DNA of 9,889 bases, from contig SCUH01000188.1 in NCBI GenBank assembly GCA_004298295.1, positions 1 through 9,889 of the forward strand, in the 5' to 3' direction. The notes below the pieces were generated by a model. That model was not told where the DNA came from. It worked only from the letters and a program-made list of their open reading frames with translations, and did no database searches. The DNA comes from Betaproteobacteria bacterium (lineage in GTDB: Bacteria; Pseudomonadota; Gammaproteobacteria; Burkholderiales; SG8-39). Shown here one piece after another: positions 6,236-9,889 of this stretch; the stretch's first letter is position 1, and every line of letters begins with the position of its first letter. The translations under genes were made by a program, and so were the position numbers.

Positions 6236-7207
6236 TTGCGCCGCGTCCTCGTCGTCGCTCCGAACTGGATCGGCGACGCGCTGATGGCGCAGCCGCTGCT
6301 CGCGCGCCTGCGCGAGAAGCTCCGCGATCTGGCGATCGATGCGCTGTCGCCCGCCTGGGTGGCGCCGGTGCTGCGGCGCATGCCTGAAATCTCCGCTGTG
6401 ATCGAGACCGACTTCCGTCACGGCGCGCTCGAGTTGCGCGCGCGCTGGCGGCTGGGCCGCAGCCTCAGGGCGCGCGGCTACGACCAGGCGATCGTCCTGC
6501 CCAATTCCTGGAAATCGGCGCTGGTGCCGTTCTTTGCCGACATCGCACTGCGCAGCGGCTACGCCGGCGAGTCGCGCTTCGGCTTGCTCAACCTCGTCTA
6601 CCGCAGCGGGGGCGAGCGCGCCCCGATGGCGCTGCATTACGCGCGGCTCTCGGAGAAACCCGGCACGGCGCCGCGCGAGCCCTTGCCGCGGCCCAGACTG
6701 CGCGTCGATGCCCAGGCCGCCGAGGCGACCGCGCGCCGCTTCGGGCTGCCGGAGCGCTACGCGGTGCTCTGCCCGGGCGCCGAGTACGGTCCCGCGAAAC
6801 GCTGGCCGGAATTTGCCGGGCTGGCCGCGCGCCTGCGCCTGCCCGTGGTGCTGCTCGGATCGGACAGGGACCGCGAGGCCTGCGCCGGCATCGCCGGACG
6901 CATTCTCGCCGGCGAAACCACGCTCGACGAAGCGATCGAACTGATCGCCGGCGCCGCTTTCGTGGTCAGCAACGATTCCGGTCTGATGCACGTCGCGGCC
7001 GCGCTCGGCACGCCGCAGGTGGCGCTGTTCGGTTCGTCCAGCCCTCAGCACACGCCGCCACTGTCGGACAGCGCCCGCGTGGTCTGGCTCGGGATCGAGT
7101 GCAGCCCCTGCTACGCCCGCGAATGTCCGCTCGGCCACCTGCGCTGCCTGCGCGAGATCCCCGTCGAGCGCGTGCTGCAGGAGATCGACAGGCTGGGGTC
7201 AGAGTAA
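6236..7207 (+). CDS. waaF: ADP-heptose:LPS heptosyltransferase II
   Basis: GT9-family enzyme that adds the second L-glycero-D-manno-heptose to the LPS inner core at the cytosolic face of the inner membrane. The 323 residues show the N-terminal VVAPNWIGDALMAQPLL with D14 at the expected catalytic position, AKRWPEF (K188) for nucleotide binding, NDSGLMHVAAALG (246-258) for ADP-heptose phosphate contacts, FGSSSPQHTPP, and CSPCYARECPLGHLRCL near the end, typical of WaaF rather than WaaC. The start is TTG at 6236, one base after the zinc-finger stop, with AAAGGG (6223-6228) 7 bases upstream; no ATG lies near the conserved N-terminus. The final three residues (GSE) and the stop codon are encoded by the inverted-repeat element at 7195-7261, so the original C-terminus has probably been replaced. 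The conserved core is intact. Confidence 0.95.
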   Translation: MRRVLVVAPNWIGDALMAQPLLARLREKLRDLAIDALSPAWVAPVLRRMPEISAVIETDFRHGALELRARWRLGRSLRARGYDQAIVLPNSWKSALVPFFADIALRSGYAGESRFGLLNLVYRSGGERAPMALHYARLSEKPGTAPREPLPRPRLRVDAQAAEATARRFGLPERYAVLCPGAEYGPAKRWPEFAGLAARLRLPVVLLGSDRDREACAGIAGRILAGETTLDEAIELIAGAAFVVSNDSGLMHVAAALGTPQVALFGSSSPQHTPPLSDSARVVWLGIECSPCYARECPLGHLRCLREIPVERVLQEIDRLGSE

Positions 7208-7261
7208 CTTTTGTTCAGCCGGATCATTGCGTTACGATTGCACGCCAGTTACTCTGACCCC
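7195..7261. repeat. 67-bp inverted-repeat element (MITE/REP-like) between waaF and the NTF2-like gene
   Basis: GGGGTCAGAGTAACT (7195-7209) is repeated exactly in inverted form as AGTTACTCTGACCCC (7247-7261), enclosing 37 bases. I see no flanking target duplication. From memory, GGGGTCAGAGT-type inverted repeats are common in intergenic DNA of proteobacteria, often near REP-associated tyrosine transposases; no transposase is present here. The left arm overlaps the waaF 3' end and supplies its stop codon. In RNA the arms could pair as a 15-base stem with a long loop; no T-tract follows, so it is not a typical terminator. Confidence 0.75.
7211..7238 (+). promoter_or_regulatory. Possible promoter inside the inverted-repeat element
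   Basis: TTGTTC (7211-7216), a 16-base spacer and TACGAT (7233-7238) make a weak -35 and good -10 in the loop of the repeat element. Transcription would start near 7245, about 26 bases before the ATG of the NTF2-like gene, within the right arm. If real, the element supplies expression to the three downstream genes. Pattern only. Confidence 0.35.
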
Positions 7262-7270
7262 GAATGCCGA

Positions 7271-7705
7271 ATGAGCACGCGCATCTTTCCCACCGCGCAG
7301 GACGTCGAGAACGCCTTCTACGAGTCGCTCGAGCGCAACGACCTCGCGCTCATGATGGCGGTGTGGGCGGAGGACGAGGATATCGTCTGCGTGCATCCGG
7401 CGGGCCCGCGTCTCGCCGGACAGGAGCAGGTGCGCGAGGGCTGGCGCAAGATCTTCGCCTCGGGTCAGCGGCTGCGCTTCCAGATCGCGCAGCAGGTCAG
7501 GGTCGCGGGCGTGATGCTCGCCGCGCACAGCCTGCACGAGATCATCACCGTGGTCGGCGAGAAGCAGCCGCGGCCCGCGGTGATCGCAACCAACGTCTAC
7601 CTGCGCAGCGCGGCCGGCTGGCGCATGATCGTGCACCACGCCTCGCCGGCGCCGGCCACCGCCGCCGCCGATCCCGCGCCGGAAACGCCCAAGATCCTGC
7701 ATTGA
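7271..7705 (+). CDS. NTF2-like (SnoaL-type) protein of unknown function
   Basis: 144-residue protein with a SnoaL/NTF2-like cone fold pattern: an N-terminal helix (AQDVENAFYESLERND), MMAVWAEDEDIVCVHPAGPRLAGQEQVREGWRKIF at about 28-62, and a closing strand WRMIVHHASPA at 117-127, followed by an Ala/Pro-rich tail to 144. Such folds serve as small-molecule enzymes or binding domains; the substrate is unknown. H42 and H122/H123 could line the pocket. ATG at 7271 matches the domain start; TTG at 7211 is in the repeat element and is rejected. There is no clear ribosome site, since the right repeat arm occupies that position, so translation may be weak. The stop overlaps the next start as TTGA (7702-7705). 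Confidence 0.82.
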   Translation: MSTRIFPTAQDVENAFYESLERNDLALMMAVWAEDEDIVCVHPAGPRLAGQEQVREGWRKIFASGQRLRFQIAQQVRVAGVMLAAHSLHEIITVVGEKQPRPAVIATNVYLRSAAGWRMIVHHASPAPATAAADPAPETPKILH

Positions 7706-8637
7706 CGGCTTATCGCGCGCCGTGGTGGCTGCCGGGGGGCCACCTGCAAACGCTTGCCGCGGCGCTTGCGCCTGCGCCTCGCGTCGCCTTTGTGCGGGAA
7801 CGATGGACGACGCCGGATGGCGATTTCGTCGACGTCGACTGGACGGGCGATCCGCGCGCGCCGCGCCTGCTGGTGCTGTTCCACGGCCTCGAGGGCAGTT
7901 CCGACAGCCACTATGCGCGCAACCTCGCCGCGCTCGCAGCCGCCTCCGGCTGGCGCTTCGCGCTGCCCCATTTCCGCGGCTGTTCGGGCCAACTCAACCG
8001 CCTGCCGCGCGCCTATCACTCGGGCGACAGCGACGAAGTGGACTGGATGCTGCGCCGCTTCGCGCAGCGGGGCGCCGCGCTGCATGCGGCCGGGGTTTCC
8101 CTCGGCGGCAACGCGCTGCTGAAGTGGCTCGGCGAGCGCGGCGCTGGAGCCTCGGCGCTGGTGCGGCGTGCCGCCGCCATTTCGGCGCCGATCGATCTCG
8201 CCGCGGCAGGGGCAAGCCTCGACCGGGGCCTCAACCGCCGCAGCTACACGCGGCTCTTTCTGCGGACGCTCAAGGCGAAAGCCTACGCCAAGCGCTCGCT
8301 CGGGCAGTTGCAGTTCGACGGGCGGCGCATGTCCGGCGCGCGCACGCTGCGCGAATTCGACGATCTGGTGACCGCGCCGTTGCACGGCTTTCGCGATGCC
8401 GACGACTACTGGAGCCGTGCCGCGAGCGCGCCCTGGCTCGAGCACATCGCGGTGCCGACGCTGGTGCTGAACGCGAGGAACGATCCGTTCCTGCCGGCGG
8501 CGGCGCTCGAGCGCGCCACGCGGCGGGTCTCCCGGAGCGTGCTGCTAGAATCGCCGCTTGGCGGAGGCCATGTCGGCTTTCCCGGGCGCCGGCAATGGCT
8601 GGCGCGACGCATCCTCGAATACTTCTCCCGAGCGTGA
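7702..8637 (+). CDS. YheT-like alpha/beta hydrolase
   Basis: 311-residue alpha/beta-hydrolase of the YheT/EMB8 group, esterase-like with unknown physiological substrate. The N-terminus YRAPWWLPGGHLQTL is the family hallmark. HGLEGSS (61-67) marks the oxyanion region. The catalytic triad is visible: S133 in GVSLGG, D261 in NARNDPFLP and H290 in GGGHVGF. The start is TTG at 7702, sharing TTGA with the NTF2-like stop; it places the family N-terminus only three residues in. The same frame stays open far upstream, to 7264, but that part is the NTF2-like gene in another frame. No signal peptide or membrane segment is evident. The stop overlaps the GTG of the phosphohexomutase. The overlaps suggest co-translation with its neighbours. 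Confidence 0.9.
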   Translation: MTAYRAPWWLPGGHLQTLAAALAPAPRVAFVRERWTTPDGDFVDVDWTGDPRAPRLLVLFHGLEGSSDSHYARNLAALAAASGWRFALPHFRGCSGQLNRLPRAYHSGDSDEVDWMLRRFAQRGAALHAAGVSLGGNALLKWLGERGAGASALVRRAAAISAPIDLAAAGASLDRGLNRRSYTRLFLRTLKAKAYAKRSLGQLQFDGRRMSGARTLREFDDLVTAPLHGFRDADDYWSRAASAPWLEHIAVPTLVLNARNDPFLPAAALERATRRVSRSVLLESPLGGGHVGFPGRRQWLARRILEYFSRA

Positions 8638-9889
8638 AACTTCCCGCAGAAATCTTTCGCGCTTACGATATCCGTGGCGTGGCCGGCAAGACGCTGACGC
8701 CCGCCGTGATGCGCGCCATCGGGCAGGCCTTGGGCACGCTCGGTCTGGAGCGTGGCGCCCCCGGCTTCGCGCTTGGCCGTGACGGGCGGTGTTCCGGTCC
8801 GGAACTCGCCGCAGCGCTCGCCGAGGGCATCGTCGCCGCGGGCGCGCACGCGATCGACCTCGGCATGGTGCCGACGCCGCTCGCCTACTTCGCGGCGCAC
8901 CACCTTGGCTGCGGGAGCGCCGCAATGGTCACCGGCAGCCACAACCCGCCCGATTACAACGGCGTCAAGATGGTGGTCGCGGGCGGCACGCTCTTTGGCG
9001 ACGAGATCCAGGAACTGCGCCGCCGCATCGAAGGCGGCAGGCTGGCGAACGGCGCTGGCCAACGCTCGCGTGCCGACGTGCTCGACGCCTATATCGAGCG
9101 CATCGCGGGCGACGTGCGCCTGGCGCGACCGTTCAAGATCGCGATCGATTGCGGCAACGGCGTCGCCGGCGCGGTCGCGCCGCGCCTGTACCGGCGCCTC
9201 GGCTGCGAGCTGACGGAACTGTACTGCGAGGTCGACGGACGCTTTCCCAACCACCATCCGGATCCCTCGCAGCCGGAGAATCTGGTTGCGCTGATCGACA
9301 CGCTGCGCACGGGCGATGCCGAGTTCGGCCTGGCATTCGACGGCGACGGCGACCGGCTTGGCGTCGTCACCAAGGACGGCGCCATCGTCTATCCCGACCG
9401 GCAGCTGATGCTGTTCGCGCGGGACGTGCTGGCGCGCAACCCCGGCGCCGAGATCATCTATGACGTGAAGTGCACGCGCCTCCTCGGGCCGTGGGTCGAG
9501 CGCCACGGCGGGCGGCCGGTGGTGTGGAAGACCGGCCACTCCTTCATCAAGGCGAAGCTGCGGGATTCGGGCGCGCCGCTGGCGGGCGAGATGTCAGGTC
9601 ACATCTTCTTCAAGGAGCGCTGGTACGGCTTCGACGACGCGCTCTACTGCGGCGCGCGCCTGCTCGAAATCCTGGCGCGCGAGCCCGATGCCAACGCGGC
9701 ACTCCGGGCGCTGCCCGACGCGCCCTCGACCCCGGAGCTCAACTGGAAGCTCGCCGAAGGCGAGCCGCACGCGCTCGTCGCGCAGTTGCAGCGCACACGC
9801 CCGTTCCCGGGCGCCGAACGCGTGCTCACCATCGACGGCGTGCGCGCCGAATATCGCGACGGTTTCGGCCTGGCGCGCGCTTCCAACAC
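8634..9889 (+). CDS. Phosphomannomutase/phosphoglucomutase (partial, runs off window end)
   Basis: Alpha-D-phosphohexomutase of the AlgC/ManB type, interconverting hexose 6- and 1-phosphates to supply GDP-mannose or UDP-glucose precursors for LPS and exopolysaccharide. From the GTG at 8634, 418 codons are present. FRAYDIRG opens the protein; the phosphoserine loop TGSHNPPDYNG has S102; the Mg loop DGDGDR is at 236-241; the sugar-specificity loop GEMSGH has E319 and S321, as in AlgC-type enzymes of dual specificity. The phosphate-binding RASN starts at R415 and is cut by the window end, so only about 45 residues are missing compared with AlgC (463). The start shares GTGA (8634-8637) with the hydrolase stop. 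A GlmM identity is unlikely because the serine and sugar loops fit PMM/PGM. Confidence 0.94.
   Translation, partial: MKLPAEIFRAYDIRGVAGKTLTPAVMRAIGQALGTLGLERGAPGFALGRDGRCSGPELAAALAEGIVAAGAHAIDLGMVPTPLAYFAAHHLGCGSAAMVTGSHNPPDYNGVKMVVAGGTLFGDEIQELRRRIEGGRLANGAGQRSRADVLDAYIERIAGDVRLARPFKIAIDCGNGVAGAVAPRLYRRLGCELTELYCEVDGRFPNHHPDPSQPENLVALIDTLRTGDAEFGLAFDGDGDRLGVVTKDGAIVYPDRQLMLFARDVLARNPGAEIIYDVKCTRLLGPWVERHGGRPVVWKTGHSFIKAKLRDSGAPLAGEMSGHIFFKERWYGFDDALYCGARLLEILAREPDANAALRALPDAPSTPELNWKLAEGEPHALVAQLQRTRPFPGAERVLTIDGVRAEYRDGFGLARASN

Noticed and set aside
7211..7270. TTG at 7211 as an upstream start for the NTF2-like protein
   Set aside because: It lies within the inverted-repeat element, has no family-like sequence, and would lie upstream of the predicted transcript start.
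8546..8551. TAGAAT inside the YheT-like gene as a promoter for the phosphohexomutase
   Set aside because: The -10 match is good, but no acceptable -35 lies at normal spacing and the genes overlap, so read-through is sufficient.
8406..9539. 377-codon open frame on the - strand
   Set aside because: Antisense to the hydrolase end and the phosphohexomutase; its composition is that of a GC-rich shadow.

Overview
The window is very GC-rich, densely coded and almost entirely on the + strand. Gene content and order (glnE, a branched-chain aminotransferase, a small CHCC zinc-finger protein, the LPS heptosyltransferase waaF, an NTF2-like protein, a YheT-type hydrolase, a phosphohexomutase) point to a Gram-negative proteobacterium with LPS, most likely a betaproteobacterium. 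That assignment rests on family resemblance and remembered gene order, not on a search.

Layout: (1) 77-2617 is glnE, the two-headed enzyme that sets the adenylylation state of glutamine synthetase; both nucleotidyltransferase active sites are intact. (2) 2670-4231 is a two-gene unit: a small PilZ-domain (c-di-GMP receptor) protein with a very basic tail, whose stop codon overlaps the GTG start of a GT4-like glycosyltransferase. A promoter-like sequence lies in the short gap after glnE. (3) 4242-4943 is a Phd/VapC toxin-antitoxin module with an inverted-repeat operator over its presumed transcription start; a near-copy of part of that operator sits exactly at the end of the toxin gene. (4) 5029-9889 is a compact series: ilvE, zinc-finger protein, waaF, then a 67-bp inverted-repeat element, then an NTF2-like protein, YheT-like hydrolase and phosphohexomutase (cut by the window end). 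Neighbouring genes overlap by 4 bases or are separated by 1 base, except at the repeat element.

Working together: waaF and the phosphohexomutase serve LPS and surface-sugar synthesis, and the PilZ/glycosyltransferase pair looks like a c-di-GMP-linked addition to surface glycan synthesis. The aminotransferase and GlnE belong to nitrogen metabolism. The PilZ-GT pair and the TA module together look like accessory cargo set between otherwise housekeeping genes. Half of the ten genes start with GTG or TTG, and most of those starts overlap or nearly touch the preceding stop codon, so translational coupling is a recurring theme.

I see no tRNA, rRNA, CRISPR array, transposase gene or convincing Rho-independent terminator. 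No gene-free stretch exceeds about 120 bases. The best candidates for something undescribed are the PilZ-GT pair with its basic tail, the repeated operator-like sequence bracketing phd-vapC, and the inverted-repeat element that supplies the waaF stop codon and may carry a promoter.
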